From an uncultured Spirochaetaceae bacterium (GTDB taxonomy: Bacteria; Spirochaetota; Spirochaetia; Sphaerochaetales; Sphaerochaetaceae): a DNA stretch of 64,000 bases. The translations under genes were made by a program, and so were the position numbers. The stretch covers positions 1 through 64,000 of the forward strand of contig CALXQU010000005.1 in assembly GCA_944390725.1 (NCBI GenBank), read 5' to 3'. The notes beneath the pieces were generated by a model that did no database searches, was not told the origin of the DNA, and saw only the letters and a list, made by a program, of their open reading frames with translations. The first letter of the stretch is position 1; each line of letters starts with the position of its first letter. This document shows positions 51,027 through 60,845 of this stretch, piece after piece.

Positions 51027-51661
51027 AGGATCCTCCCGTCGATGGAAACCGTCACGGAAGCGAAGGGGATTGCCTTGCCGCTTGCCGCGATAGCACGCTT
51101 CACAGCCATCTCCAGGCCTCCGCAGCAGGGAACCTCCATCCTTGCCAGCAGTATGCTGCGGATATCGTTTCCGGAGAGGATCGCCGCCAGCTTCTCCGCA
51201 TAGTCCACCCCGTCGAGCTTCGGGCAGCCGATCAGCGTCACGCGCCCAGCCATGAGGTCATCATGGAATGATGCATAGGAGTATGCGGTGCAGTCAGCTG
51301 CCACCAGCAGGTCAGCGCCATCAAGGAATGGCGCAGAAGGCGGGACCAGCTTTATCTGCAGAGGCCATGATGCATGGCCCTGTCCCTTCCCTATGGTCCG
51401 CACCCTGCTTCCAGGGCAGTTGCCTCCTCCCTTCGCGGCCTTCACCGCCTCCTCATCATAGGGCCCCGCCTCCCTCTCCTCGAAGGAGATCGCCCCGGCG
51501 GGGCAGGATGGAAGGCAGTCCCCCAGCCCATCGCAGCAGTCATCCCTCAGGAGCCTCGCCTTCCCGTCCACCATCCCGATGGCACCTTCATGGCAGGCCT
51601 CGGCGCATCTGCCGCATCCTGTGCACTTGCCTTCATCTATGCGTATGATCCTGCGGATCAT
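51023..51661 (-). CDS. 4Fe-4S ferredoxin-fold protein
   Basis: 212 residues. The N-terminal two [4Fe-4S] motifs are CTGCGRCAEACH and CCDGLGDCLPSCP. After about residue 110 comes an alpha-beta domain with ADLLVAADCTAYSY and the Cys pair in EVPCCGGLEMAVKRA. This architecture recurs in anaerobes beside Crp/Fnr regulators and hybrid-cluster proteins under nitrosative or redox stress. The ATG at 51661 follows GGAGGG. It faces away from the Crp-type gene. Confidence 0.8.
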   Translation of the reverse strand: MIRRIIRIDEGKCTGCGRCAEACHEGAIGMVDGKARLLRDDCCDGLGDCLPSCPAGAISFEEREAGPYDEEAVKAAKGGGNCPGSRVRTIGKGQGHASWPLQIKLVPPSAPFLDGADLLVAADCTAYSYASFHDDLMAGRVTLIGCPKLDGVDYAEKLAAILSGNDIRSILLARMEVPCCGGLEMAVKRAIAASGKAIPFASVTVSIDGRIL

Positions 51662-51716
51662 GATATCCCTCCTCAATCAGATTGACCTGCCTATGAATAT
51701 AGGTGATTATCATGGC

Positions 51717-52400
51717 ATGCGTATGTTGGATTTACAACACAATCTCAAGAAGATAGCATCCCTGCCGCTCTTTGCGGGCATAGCGGAGGATGATGCCGCC
51801 AGCATGCTTGGATGCCTTGATGCATCGATGGCATCATACGGCAGGGGGAGCCTCGTATACAGGGCCGGGGAAAGGACAGGGAAGCTCGGCCTGGTCATCT
51901 CAGGGCGCATAAGGATAGAGAGCGTGGACTACTGGGGCAACCGGGATATCATAGCGATGGTCGGCGAAGGGGATATGTTCGCGGAATCATATGCGCTTTC
52001 CCCTCAGACCCCCATGCTCAGCGATGCCGTCGCCGATGTGGATTCCACGGTGCTCTTCCTGGATGCGGGCAGGCTCATCTCATCATGCCCGTCAGCCTGC
52101 CCTTTCCATGCCATGGCGATAAGGCGCTTCCTCGCGGCCATGGGGCGGAAGAATATCGACCTGGTCAGCAAGATGCACCATCTCTCAAGGCGCACGACCA
52201 GGGAGAAGGTGCTCTCATACCTTTCCGATGAGGCACGTAAGGCCGGAAGCGATTCATTCTCCATCCCTCTCGACAGGCAGCAGATGGCCGACTACCTCGC
52301 CGTAGACAGGAGCGCGCTCTCTACGGTGCTCGGCAGGATGCGGGAAGAGGGCCTCATCGATTTCGACCGCAGCAGCTTCCATCTCATAAGGGGCAGATGA
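51717..52400 (+). CDS. Crp/Fnr-family transcription regulator
   Basis: 227-residue regulator with an N-terminal cyclic-nucleotide-binding-type fold (FAGIAEDDAASML, GERTGKLGLVISGRIRIE, VGEGDMFAESYAL) and a C-terminal HTH (DRQQMADYLAVDRSALSTVLGRM, about 185-207). Cysteines do not form the Fnr [4Fe-4S] set, so the ligand may be haem or other. It is divergent from the 4Fe-4S gene and likely regulates it. The first of several ATGs (51693, 51717, 51723) is uncertain. Confidence 0.85.
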   Translation: MRMLDLQHNLKKIASLPLFAGIAEDDAASMLGCLDASMASYGRGSLVYRAGERTGKLGLVISGRIRIESVDYWGNRDIIAMVGEGDMFAESYALSPQTPMLSDAVADVDSTVLFLDAGRLISSCPSACPFHAMAIRRFLAAMGRKNIDLVSKMHHLSRRTTREKVLSYLSDEARKAGSDSFSIPLDRQQMADYLAVDRSALSTVLGRMREEGLIDFDRSSFHLIRGR

Positions 52401-52403
52401 GAT

Positions 52404-52432
52404 TGCGCTCGCGGCATTTCGCCTCTACAATC
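52404..52432 (+). promoter_or_regulatory. Promoter of nfeD-SPFH unit
   Basis: TTGCGC (52404-52409), 17-bp spacer, TACAAT (52427-52432). The leader has AGGAG before the ATG at 52449. Confidence 0.6.
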
Positions 52433-52448
52433 CGAATCAGGAGATATC

Positions 52449-52862
52449 ATGGCATTCTGGATCTGGATCATCGCCGCCCTGCTGCTCCTCGCCCTTGAGG
52501 TTGCGGCCCCCGGCTTCATCATGTGCTCGCTTGCCGTCGGCTGCATAGCCGCTGCGGCGGGTGCCGCCTTCAGCCTGCCGCTTATCTGGCAGGTCGTGCT
52601 CTGCGCGCTGGGGATGGTCCTCGGCTTCAGCGTGGTAAGGCCGCTCCTGCAGCGGAAGAAGGATGGCAGGGCGACCAATGCCGAGCGGATGATAGGCATG
52701 CCGGCCGAGGTCGTCGAGGCAATCCCGGCAGGAGGCAAGGGCTATGTGATGGCCGACGGCGTGCGCTGGCTCGCCACATCCGGGCAGGCGATACAGGCAG
52801 GGCGGAAAGCCATCATAAAGGGGATTGACGGGACGACGCTGGCAGTCGAGGAGGGAAAATGA
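52449..52862 (+). CDS. NfeD-like membrane protein
   Basis: 137 residues. Two to three N-terminal TM helices (about 4-60) are followed by a C-terminal OB-fold (AERMIGMPAEVVEAIPAGGKGYVMADGVRWLATS). NfeD partners usually act with the SPFH protein encoded next and share its operon. The stop overlaps the next start (ATGA). Confidence 0.88.
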   Translation: MAFWIWIIAALLLLALEVAAPGFIMCSLAVGCIAAAAGAAFSLPLIWQVVLCALGMVLGFSVVRPLLQRKKDGRATNAERMIGMPAEVVEAIPAGGKGYVMADGVRWLATSGQAIQAGRKAIIKGIDGTTLAVEEGK

Positions 52863-53842
52863 GCATCATCTATGCAACATCCACGGCCATAGTGGCCCTT
52901 ATCGTAATCGCATTCATACTCGCCAAGAGCATCAGGATCGTACCGCAGGCGATGACGATGGTGATAGAGCGCCTCGGCAAGTACCACAAGACGCTCAGGA
53001 GCGGGATCAACTTCATCCTCCCATTCTTCGACAGCCCCAGGAGCGTGGTCTGGGACTTCCCTGTCAATGAGGAGCTCAAGACAAGGAAGCGCTCGAGCTG
53101 GATAGACCTGAGGGAGCAGGTATATGACTATCCGAAGCAGTCCGTCATCACCAAGGACAACGTGACGATCTCGATAGATGCCCTGCTCTACTTCCAGATC
53201 ATGGACCCGATGAAGGCTGTCTATGAGGTGGCGAACCTCACCAAGGCCATCGAGATGCTGACGCAGACCACGCTGAGGAACGTAGTCGGCAAGCTCACCC
53301 TCGACGAGTGCCTCACATCGCGCGACGAGATCAACACCGAGCTCTGCAGGATCCTGGACGAGGCAACCGACAAATGGGGCGTCAAGGTCAACAGGGTCGA
53401 GATAAAGGACATCGAGGTGCCTGAATCGATCAGGGTGCAGATGGAGAAGCAGATGACGGCCGAGCGCGAGAAGCGCGCTGCCATCCTCACGGCAGAGGGC
53501 GAGAAGCAATCCAAGATCCTCGAGGCCGAGGGCTTCCAGGAATCGGAGGTCAAGAAGGCGAACGGGGAGAAGGAAGCGGCCATACTGCGTGCAGAAGGCG
53601 ATGCGGAATCCACTAGGCTCAGGGCAGAGGCGGAAGCGAAGGCCATCGAGAGCGTGAGGAACGCATTCGGGGATGCCGCAGGCTATGCAGAATACCTGAA
53701 GGCCATCCGCTACATCGATACGATGAAGGACGTGTTCTCCGGCAAGGATGTGAAGACCATCTTCATGCCCTATGGGACCGAGAAGGCGCTCGGCAGCGCA
53801 GGCGTGCTCTCCGAGCTCCTGGGCAGGAAGGAGGGCGTTTGA
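52859..53842 (+). CDS. SPFH/Band-7 membrane protein (QmcA/stomatin-like)
   Basis: 327-residue protein with an N-terminal TM anchor (about 5-20), an SPFH domain (RIVPQAMTMVIERLGKYHKTLRSGINFILPFFD, TKDNVTISIDALLYFQIMDP) and a long coiled coil (about 200-265, EKRAAILTAEGEKQSKILEAEG). It forms ring-like membrane microdomain assemblies and may control proteases. It is coupled to NfeD. The stop is near the xseA promoter. Confidence 0.92.
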   Translation: MSIIYATSTAIVALIVIAFILAKSIRIVPQAMTMVIERLGKYHKTLRSGINFILPFFDSPRSVVWDFPVNEELKTRKRSSWIDLREQVYDYPKQSVITKDNVTISIDALLYFQIMDPMKAVYEVANLTKAIEMLTQTTLRNVVGKLTLDECLTSRDEINTELCRILDEATDKWGVKVNRVEIKDIEVPESIRVQMEKQMTAEREKRAAILTAEGEKQSKILEAEGFQESEVKKANGEKEAAILRAEGDAESTRLRAEAEAKAIESVRNAFGDAAGYAEYLKAIRYIDTMKDVFSGKDVKTIFMPYGTEKALGSAGVLSELLGRKEGV

Positions 53843-53866
53843 TTCTCCGCCTCTCTCTGCTACAAT
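53839..53866 (+). promoter_or_regulatory. Promoter of xseA
   Basis: TTGATT (53839-53844), 16 bp, TACAAT preceded by TGC (extended -10, 53858-53866). The ATG lies 8 bases beyond, so the transcript is probably leaderless. Confidence 0.55.
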
Positions 53867-53873
53867 CAGCTGT

Positions 53874-55289
53874 ATGTACGAACCGCCTTCCCTGATCGGC
53901 CGCACGCTCACTGTAAGCGAGGCGAACAGGGTCATACATGATATCGTCTCGGAGTTCTTCTGCGCGCTCTCCATCGAAGGGGAGGTCTCAGGATTCAGGC
54001 CCTCCCAGACGAAGCACTGGTACTTCACGCTCAAGGACAGCGCGGCGGCGATTGACTGCGCCGTCTTCCGCAGCATGCAGTTCGGCATGGATGAGCCCCA
54101 TAACGGGGACCTGGTGGTCGCCAAGGGCACTCTTTCGTATTATGAGAAGACAGGCAGGATGACCTTCGTCATCTCATCGATGCGCAGGAAGGGCGACGGT
54201 GACCTGCAGGCGCTCATCGAGAAGCGCAAGGACTACTACAGGAGCCTGGGCTGGTTCGATGAGGAGATGAAGAAGCCGATCCCTGAGGAGATTTCCACGC
54301 TGGGTGTCGTCACCAGCCGCACGGGCGCCGCTATCAAGGACATACTGAATATCGTCAGGAGGAGGGCTCCCGGGCTGAAGGTCCTGCTCTTCCCCGCGGC
54401 CGTGCAGGGCGAAGGCGCCGCTGAGGAGATCGCCATGCGCATCAGGCAGGCCAACGCATTCTCCGCCTGCGACCTGCTGATCGTCGGCAGGGGCGGCGGC
54501 AGCGCCGAGGACCTGGCCTGCTTCTCGGAGCCTCCCGTCATCGAGGCGATCCATGAGTCGGAAATCCCCATCATCTCCGCCGTGGGCCATGAGATAGACC
54601 ACCCTATCTCCGACAATGCCGCGGACAGGAGAGCCCCTACCCCCTCGGCAGCTGCCGAGATTGCCACCGAGGCGATATTCACGCGCAGCAGCAGGCTGCG
54701 CAATGCGCTGTTTGCCGTCAATGCCGCGATGGAGGGCATGCTGAACAGCAGGGAAAGGCGCCTTGAGGCAGCCATGCACGCGGTGAGGGAATTCGAGAAG
54801 CGCCTCATCATGGCATCCTCGCGGATACCGAGGATAGATGAGTACGGCAGGATGCTCATGCTGCGCATAGCCAATGCCGCCTCCCGCCTTGGCTTCGCAG
54901 AGGACAGGATACAGTCGCTCCTCGCCGCCAGGACCATGGCAGCGGAACGGAGCATAGCGGCAAGCATCGGCAGCGCATCAGCGGCCTTCTCCTCGATCAT
55001 GCAGTCGCGCATGTCCGCGCTGGCAGGGTGCAGCGCCGCATGCGGCGAAGGCTTCAGGAAGAAGGCGGAAGCCGCATCGGCAAGGCTCTCGGCGGCATCA
55101 AGGGAGATAGAGGCGCTCTCCCCTCTCGCAGTGCTCAGGAGGGGCTATTCCATCACGGAGAGGGAAGACGGTACGATACTGAGGAATGCAGGGGATGCCT
55201 CCCCTGGGGATATACTGAAGACCAGATTGTACGATGGTGAGATAGTATCCATCGTGGAGGACAGCGATGAGCTTCGAAAGCGACCTTAG
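53874..55289 (+). CDS. xseA: Exodeoxyribonuclease VII large subunit
   Basis: 471-residue subunit. OB-fold N-terminus (LTVSEANRVIHDIV, IEGEVSGFRPSQTKHWYFTLKD, about 10-60), nuclease core with VVTSRTGAAIKDI (about 144-156), VGRGGGSAEDL and GHEIDHPISDNAADRRAPTPSAAAE, then coiled-coil arms. It digests single-stranded DNA with XseB. A longer frame upstream exists but lacks a start with a ribosome binding site. Confidence 0.94.
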   Translation: MYEPPSLIGRTLTVSEANRVIHDIVSEFFCALSIEGEVSGFRPSQTKHWYFTLKDSAAAIDCAVFRSMQFGMDEPHNGDLVVAKGTLSYYEKTGRMTFVISSMRRKGDGDLQALIEKRKDYYRSLGWFDEEMKKPIPEEISTLGVVTSRTGAAIKDILNIVRRRAPGLKVLLFPAAVQGEGAAEEIAMRIRQANAFSACDLLIVGRGGGSAEDLACFSEPPVIEAIHESEIPIISAVGHEIDHPISDNAADRRAPTPSAAAEIATEAIFTRSSRLRNALFAVNAAMEGMLNSRERRLEAAMHAVREFEKRLIMASSRIPRIDEYGRMLMLRIANAASRLGFAEDRIQSLLAARTMAAERSIAASIGSASAAFSSIMQSRMSALAGCSAACGEGFRKKAEAASARLSAASREIEALSPLAVLRRGYSITEREDGTILRNAGDASPGDILKTRLYDGEIVSIVEDSDELRKRP

Positions 55290-55488
55290 GAGGATGGAGG
55301 AGATCGCGGATCTCCTGAAGAACGAGAATACGGGACTGGAGAAGGCGATAAAGCTCTACCAGGAAGCCAATGAGCTGGGAAAGAAGCTTTCCAGGACGCT
55401 CAGCGACATACAGAAGCAGGCAGAGGTCGTCACATCATCGGATGAGAACGTGCTTGAGACCGAGCCTCTGGAGGATGATGGAGAATGA
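55267..55488 (+). CDS. xseB: Exodeoxyribonuclease VII small subunit
   Basis: 73 residues. SFESDLRRMEEIADLLKNENTGLEKAIKLYQEANELGKK is the family signature of helical XseB. It overlaps xseA by 23 bases and purU by 4. Confidence 0.93.
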   Translation: MSFESDLRRMEEIADLLKNENTGLEKAIKLYQEANELGKKLSRTLSDIQKQAEVVTSSDENVLETEPLEDDGE

Positions 55489-56342
55489 TCAAGGCGATAT
55501 TCCTCATGCAGGCCGATGACAGCAAGGGACTGCTGGCTTCCGCCGTCGATTTCTTCTATGGCAAGGGATTCAATATACTCCACTGCCAGCAGCACACCGA
55601 CAGCTATGAGCAGCGCTTCTTCATGCGCATAGAGCTTGACGCCACCCAGATGAGCATGACGCGCAAGGAACTCGAGGATGGGTTCTCCGAGCTGGCCTGC
55701 AGGCTGGGCTTCGAATGGTCATGCCACTGGTCTGACTACAGGATGAGGATGGCCATCCTCGTCTCCAAGACGAGCCACTGCCTCTATGACCTGATCTCGC
55801 GGCAGCTGGAGGGAGAGCTGAGCTGCGAGATCCCGCTGATCATCTCCAACCATCCTGATATGGAGCGTGTCGCGAACCAGTTCCGCATCCCCTACTACTA
55901 CTTCCCCATCGGGGATGACAAGGAAGCCCAGGAGATGAAGATCCGCGCCCTCCTCAAGCGCTTCGACATCGACCTCGTCGTGCTTGCGCGCTATATGCAG
56001 ATACTCTCCCCGGCATTCACGGAGGAATGGAAGGAGAGGATCATCAATATCCACCATGCGTTCCTGCCTGCGTTCCAGGGCGCGAACCCGTACCTGCGCG
56101 CATACCAGCGCGGCGTGAAGATGATCGGCGCGACCGCCCACTACGCCTCGGAGGACCTGGACCAGGGGCCGATCATCGAGCAGGATGTCGTCAGGGTCAA
56201 CCATGAGCTGACGCCGAACGGTCTCAGGGAAGTCGGCAAGGACTGCGAGAGGCGCGTGCTGGCCAATGCGGTCAAGGCCCACCTCGAGCACAGGATAATA
56301 GTCTATAAGAACAGGACGATAGTATTCACCGTCGAACGCTAG
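55485..56342 (+). CDS. purU: Formyltetrahydrofolate deformylase
   Basis: 285-residue hydrolase releasing formate from 10-formyl-THF. An N-terminal ACT domain (IFLMQADDSKGLLASAVDFFYGKGFNILHCQQHTD, about 5-40) precedes the formyltransferase-type core with VVLARYMQILSP, NIHHAFLPAFQGANPY (catalytic His) and GATAHYASEDLDQGPII. Coupled to xseB by a 4-base overlap. It recycles folate and supplies formate to purine synthesis. Confidence 0.94.
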   Translation: MIKAIFLMQADDSKGLLASAVDFFYGKGFNILHCQQHTDSYEQRFFMRIELDATQMSMTRKELEDGFSELACRLGFEWSCHWSDYRMRMAILVSKTSHCLYDLISRQLEGELSCEIPLIISNHPDMERVANQFRIPYYYFPIGDDKEAQEMKIRALLKRFDIDLVVLARYMQILSPAFTEEWKERIINIHHAFLPAFQGANPYLRAYQRGVKMIGATAHYASEDLDQGPIIEQDVVRVNHELTPNGLREVGKDCERRVLANAVKAHLEHRIIVYKNRTIVFTVER

Positions 56343-57028
56343 ACGGTAATCGTGAGCTTGCGGCCTGAGCAGGGCTCTATGTAGCTGATGGAGATTGCCT
56401 CCAGGCCGAAGTCGGGGCTTTCGATCCCGCCGTAGCGGGTATCGCCGAGTATCGGATGGCCGGCCCAGGCCAGATGGCATCTGATCTGGTGGCGGAATCC
56501 CCTGGAAATCGAGCAGAGGAAGACCTCGTCATCGACAGGGACCACCCCCGTCGTATAGATCCTCCCATTCTTCGGCATATTGCGCTGGTTATGCAGCACG
56601 GGCCTGACGCTCTGCCCCCTGGGGCCATAGGAACGGAAGCAGGATGTTATCTCCGAAGGCCCATCGGCTATATCCAGCAGGGGATACTCCTCGAACCCGT
56701 CATCGATGCAGCGGCCCGGGGATGTCCTGGCCCTGTATTCCTTCACGATCATATCCTTGGCCTGCTGATGGCATAAGGCATTGTATGCGCGCTGGTTCCT
56801 CGCTATGAGCACGAGGCCGGACGTGAGGGTATCAAGGCGGTGGATCACCCCGCCCTCCCACTCGTTCGCGCCATGGCAGCAGACGATCTCATGGTTATAT
56901 GCCGCCGCGATTGAAAGCAGCGTGCGCCCGTCGATGGTATTGCGGAGCGGCACCGTGGGGATGCCGCTCTCCTTCCACCAGACGAGCGTATCGGGTCCCT
57001 CGAATACGAGGTATGACTCAGTTGTCAC
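56339..57028 (-). CDS. RluA-family pseudouridine synthase
   Basis: 229-residue enzyme with the catalytic Asp in GVIHRLDTLTSGLVLIARN (about 61-79). KEYRA, GFRHQIRCHLAWAGHPILGDTRYG and a short C-terminus complete it. The N-terminal S4 domain is absent, so it is the short form. Target uridine in rRNA or tRNA is unknown. It starts with GTG and overlaps the next gene. Confidence 0.9.
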   Translation of the reverse strand: MTTESYLVFEGPDTLVWWKESGIPTVPLRNTIDGRTLLSIAAAYNHEIVCCHGANEWEGGVIHRLDTLTSGLVLIARNQRAYNALCHQQAKDMIVKEYRARTSPGRCIDDGFEEYPLLDIADGPSEITSCFRSYGPRGQSVRPVLHNQRNMPKNGRIYTTGVVPVDDEVFLCSISRGFRHQIRCHLAWAGHPILGDTRYGGIESPDFGLEAISISYIEPCSGRKLTITV

Positions 57029-57725
57029 TTCTTGAGAAGAGCCTCAGCAGGTAGAGGAAGATGTTGAGGAAGTCGAGATAGAGCTCGAGCGCGCCGAGGA
57101 TGCCGACCTTGGTGAGCTCCTCGCTGGTCATCTGCGTGCCGTACGACCAGTTCATCTCCGCGACCTTCCTCGCGTCCCATGCCGTAAGGCCCGTGAAGAG
57201 CGCTACGCCGACAAGGCAGATGAGGAAATCGAATGCCGATGACCTGAAGAGGAGGTTGAGCAGGCTCGCGGCAAGGATGCCGAAGAGAGCCATGAACATA
57301 TACTGCCCCCAGCCCCTTATATCCCTCTTCGTGAACGTTCCCCAGGCCGCGGCGCCGGCGAATGCAAGCATCGCAGCCACGAACGCCATCGTGATCGTCG
57401 TGCCGGTATAGGCAAGGAACACCGATGAGAGGGCCAGTCCCGTCAGCGCGCTGTAGCCGAGGAAGAGGGCTATCGCCGTCCCTGTCCTGAGGCTCTCGAT
57501 GCGCCCGGAGAGCACGAATACGACGGCGAGCTCCGCGATTACGAGGACGATAGTCCCCACGGGATTGAGCGTTATATATCTGAGCACCGCCGCTGAATTG
57601 GATGCAAGATACGATACGGCCGCAGTCACCCCGAGGCCTGCGAGCATCCAGAGGTATACGTTCCTCAGCAGTACATTCTCCCTGGCTTTCACGTCATGGA
57701 GCATGATCTCTTTGTTTTCTGTCAT
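57018..57725 (-). CDS. Bax inhibitor-1/YccA family membrane protein
   Basis: 235 residues with seven TM helices. RNVYLWMLAGLGVTAAVSYL opens helix 1, and the ELTKVGILGALELYLDFLNIFLYLLRLF end is the conserved BI-1 tail. It acts as a stress-related membrane channel or protease-interacting protein. AGGAG precedes the ATG and an extended -10 (TATGCTATATT) lies upstream. Confidence 0.92.
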   Translation of the reverse strand: MTENKEIMLHDVKARENVLLRNVYLWMLAGLGVTAAVSYLASNSAAVLRYITLNPVGTIVLVIAELAVVFVLSGRIESLRTGTAIALFLGYSALTGLALSSVFLAYTGTTITMAFVAAMLAFAGAAAWGTFTKRDIRGWGQYMFMALFGILAASLLNLLFRSSAFDFLICLVGVALFTGLTAWDARKVAEMNWSYGTQMTSEELTKVGILGALELYLDFLNIFLYLLRLFSRSDN

Positions 57726-57796
57726 AGTTTCTCCTACCTAAGAATATAGCATAGGGAGCGCCTGCGGGAAACAGATACACCGAAAATGCACAAACC

Positions 57797-59158
57797 TCAG
57801 CCGAGGTCCTCCTTCTCCCTCCTGACGATTCCCCTGTAGCGCGAGAGGATGAAGAGCGAGATGGCCATCACCGCAAGCGACGTGAGCGGCATGTTCAGCC
57901 ATATGCCTGTCAGCCCCATCGGATAGAGGATGAGCAGGAAGATGAGCGGGAAGGCGAAGGCATTCGATACCGACAGCGCACCGGCGAATACGGGCTTGCC
58001 GATAGCTGACATGAAGCACTGCGTCGAGACGGCGATCCACCTGACAAGGTAGACGGAGGCGAATATCCTCAGCGCGGGGACGCCCATCGCCACGACAGAG
58101 GACGAGAGCCCTCCTTCGACGATGAGGCTGATCACCTGGCCGGGGAAGAAGAACAGGAGCGCTCCCAGCGATAGCGATACCACGGCGCCGGTGGCATAGC
58201 AGCAGCGCTCGATGGCCGCTACCCTGTCAAAGCGCCTGGCACCCCAGTTGTAGCCTACCGAAGGCTGCAGGGAATCGAATGTGCCGTAAAGCAGCGGCAG
58301 CGCGACGCCATCGGCGGACATGAGTATGCCGTAGACGCTCACGGCCGTAGCGCCTCCCAGCGAGAGGAGGATGACGTTCATGATGATGGATACGACCCTC
58401 CCCGATATGTTGGAAAGGAATGTAGGCAGCCCGCATGATACGATCGTCTTCAGCAGAGGCAGGCTGAAGCGCGGCCTGCGGAAGCGCAGGGCCATCCTGC
58501 CGCGCATGAACGGATACATCCCGAAGAGGACAGCCGTGGTCATGCCTATGCAGGTGCCGAGCGCCGCGAAGCCGATCCCGCCACCGAAGACAGCGACAAA
58601 GAGCAGCTCCAGGGCTGTCGCGCTGCAGGCCAGGATGATATTCATCAGCAGCGAGCGCCTGATGCGTCCGCAGATCCTCTGGTAGTTATCGACGGCATAG
58701 ACCAGCGTCGTGAGCGGTGAGAAGACCGCATATACCCTGAGATAGGAGACAGCATACGGGATGAGGTGGTCATCAGCGCCCATCAGGCGGAATATGGCAG
58801 GAGCGGCAGCGAAGAGCGCCATGCCGGCCAGCAGTCCCGCGATGATTATCATGAGGACGGAACAGGAGAAGATGTTGTCGGCCTCTTCCGCCTCCCCCTT
58901 GCCGAGCTTGATGGCGATAGGTACGGAGGAGCCGACGCCGATCATGTCGGAAACGGCGAAGTTGATGATGACGAACGGCACCGCGAGATTGAAGGCCGCG
59001 AATGCATCGGCGCCTACCACGCGCCCGACGATGATGCCCTCAAGCAGGTAATAGAGCGATGAGAACAGCATCCCCGCAGCCCCTGGCAGGGCAGCCTTGA
59101 AGAAGAGGCGCACCGGCGGCGTCTCGATGAACAGCCTTTCGGTATCCTTATCAGACAT
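57797..59158 (-). CDS. MATE-family efflux transporter, second copy
   Basis: 453-residue MATE with 12 TM helices. RLFFKAALPGAAGMLFSSLYYLLEGIIVGRVVG opens it, a FLSNISGRVVSIIMNVILLSL segment marks the second half, and IAVSTQCFMSAIGKP follows. It is of the polysaccharide/drug MATE type and distinct from the copy at 48895. It starts after GGAGGGATAG. Its gene is close to the UPF0210 gene. Confidence 0.9.
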   Translation of the reverse strand: MSDKDTERLFIETPPVRLFFKAALPGAAGMLFSSLYYLLEGIIVGRVVGADAFAAFNLAVPFVIINFAVSDMIGVGSSVPIAIKLGKGEAEEADNIFSCSVLMIIIAGLLAGMALFAAAPAIFRLMGADDHLIPYAVSYLRVYAVFSPLTTLVYAVDNYQRICGRIRRSLLMNIILACSATALELLFVAVFGGGIGFAALGTCIGMTTAVLFGMYPFMRGRMALRFRRPRFSLPLLKTIVSCGLPTFLSNISGRVVSIIMNVILLSLGGATAVSVYGILMSADGVALPLLYGTFDSLQPSVGYNWGARRFDRVAAIERCCYATGAVVSLSLGALLFFFPGQVISLIVEGGLSSSVVAMGVPALRIFASVYLVRWIAVSTQCFMSAIGKPVFAGALSVSNAFAFPLIFLLILYPMGLTGIWLNMPLTSLAVMAISLFILSRYRGIVRREKEDLG

Positions 59159-59173
59159 CTATCCCTCCGACCA

Positions 59174-60538
59174 TCAGTTCCTGAAGCTGTGCACAGGCGC
59201 AGGGACACGCCCTCCGCGCCTGACGAAATCCCCGCAGGAGAAGCGGCTTACGGCCATGACCGGGGCATAGCCCAGCAGGCCGCCGAAGTAGGCGGTATCC
59301 CCTACTCCCTTCCCTGCCACAGGTATGATCCTGACGGCAGTCGTCTTCTGGTTTATCATGCCGATCGCCATCTCATCGGCGATGATGCCGGAGATGGTCG
59401 TGGCCGGGGTATCGCCGGGAATCGCGATCATATCGAGCCCTACCGAGCAGATGCAGGTCATCGCTTCCAGCTTCTCTATCGAGAGGGCACCGGCATTGAC
59501 CGCATCTATCATCCCCTGGTCCTCGCTGACGGGTATGAAGGCGCCGGAAAGGCCGCCTACGTAGCTCGAGGCCATGATGCCTCCCTTCTTCACCTGGTCA
59601 TTGAGGAGGGCAAGGGCAAGCGTGGTGCCTGGCGCTCCCGTGCGCTCAAGCCCCATCCCCTCAAGGATATCGGAGATGGAATCGCCGATTGCAGGCGTCG
59701 GGGCAAGGGAGAGGTCGACGATGCCGAAGGGTATGCCCATCCTCTCGGAGGCCTCCTTCGCCACCAGCTGCCCGAGCCTGGTGATCTTGAACGCCGTCTT
59801 CTTTATCGTCTCCGCCAGCACGCCGAAGTCGGTGCCCCTGACAGACTCGACCGCATGCTTGATCACGCCGGGGCCGCTCACGCCTACGTTGATGACGCTG
59901 TCAGCCTCAGTGACGCCATGGAAGGCGCCTGCCATGAAGGGATTGTCATCAGGCGCGTTGCAGAAGACGACGAGCTTCGCGCAGGCGGAGGAATCGCTGT
60001 CTGCCGTGAGGATGCTGGCCTTCCTGACAGTCTCGCCCATCAGCAGCACCGCATCCATGTTGATGCCGACCTTCGTCGACCCCAGCGCGACAGAGGAGCA
60101 TACCCTCTCGGTCTCCGCCAGGGCCTGGGGAATCGAATCAATCAGGAGCCGCTCGGCTGCGGTCATGCCCTTCACTGGCAGAGCCGAGAACCCGCCGAGG
60201 AAGTTGACGCCTGTCTCCCTGGCAGCCTTGTCGAGGGTCCTCGCTATCTCGGCGAAATCCTCAGCGTTCCTGGCGCATGGCGCGCCTATGATGGCGGCAG
60301 GCGTTATGGAGATGCGCTTGTTGACTATGGGGATGGCATAGTCCCTCTCGATATCCTCGCCGGTCTTCACGAGGTCCTTCGCCACCGTCGTTATCCTGTC
60401 GTAGACCTTGCGGCATGTGGTGCCGAGGTCATCGGACATGCATCCGAGAAGGGAGATGCCGAGCGTTATCGTCCTGACATCGAGGTTCTCCTTCTCGATC
60501 ATCGAATTGGTCTCTATGACTTCCGACAGGTTTATCAT
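59174..60538 (-). CDS. UPF0210 (DUF711) family protein
   Basis: 454-residue protein matching the UPF0210 family throughout: [29 protein letters not shown] at the start, [43 protein letters not shown], and [19 protein letters not shown] at the end. The fold resembles pyruvate-formate-lyase barrels, without its glycyl site. Function unknown. It overlaps the ACT gene in a two-gene unit conserved in many anaerobes. Confidence 0.92.
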   Translation of the reverse strand: MINLSEVIETNSMIEKENLDVRTITLGISLLGCMSDDLGTTCRKVYDRITTVAKDLVKTGEDIERDYAIPIVNKRISITPAAIIGAPCARNAEDFAEIARTLDKAARETGVNFLGGFSALPVKGMTAAERLLIDSIPQALAETERVCSSVALGSTKVGINMDAVLLMGETVRKASILTADSDSSACAKLVVFCNAPDDNPFMAGAFHGVTEADSVINVGVSGPGVIKHAVESVRGTDFGVLAETIKKTAFKITRLGQLVAKEASERMGIPFGIVDLSLAPTPAIGDSISDILEGMGLERTGAPGTTLALALLNDQVKKGGIMASSYVGGLSGAFIPVSEDQGMIDAVNAGALSIEKLEAMTCICSVGLDMIAIPGDTPATTISGIIADEMAIGMINQKTTAVRIIPVAGKGVGDTAYFGGLLGYAPVMAVSRFSCGDFVRRGGRVPAPVHSFRN

Positions 60539-60810
60539 CATATCCTCTGCATGCTTTCGAAGATCTCCTCGCGCTGGAGCTTGATGATGCATGACATCAT
60601 GCGTCCCAGCTCCTCCAGCTCCTGCGAGAGGACCTTGAATTCCTTCGCGGACTTCTCGGTATCCGCGATCATCATCATATTGAAGAAGCCATCCACTATC
60701 GTCTGGCTTATATCCAGGATATTCACGCCATTATCGGCAAGATAGGTGCATACCCTCGCGATGATGCCGACCTGGTCGCGTCCGACTACCGTTATGATCG
60801 ATTTGCTCAT
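60538..60810 (-). CDS. ACT-domain protein (UPF0237)
   Basis: 90-residue ACT domain ([44 protein letters not shown]) of the UPF0237 group. It binds a small ligand and is always next to UPF0210, so it probably regulates it. Stop and following start overlap. The ATG at 60810 is the normal start. Confidence 0.93.
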   Translation of the reverse strand: MSKSIITVVGRDQVGIIARVCTYLADNGVNILDISQTIVDGFFNMMMIADTEKSAKEFKVLSQELEELGRMMSCIIKLQREEIFESMQRI

Positions 60811-60845
60811 AAGCGAAGTATGCAGGAAAGAGCCGAAGTGGACAA

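Noticed and set aside
59189..60745. 518-codon frame opposite UPF0210 and ACT genes
   Set aside because: A shadow of two well-recognised genes on the minus strand. Long antisense frames are common in GC-rich coding DNA.
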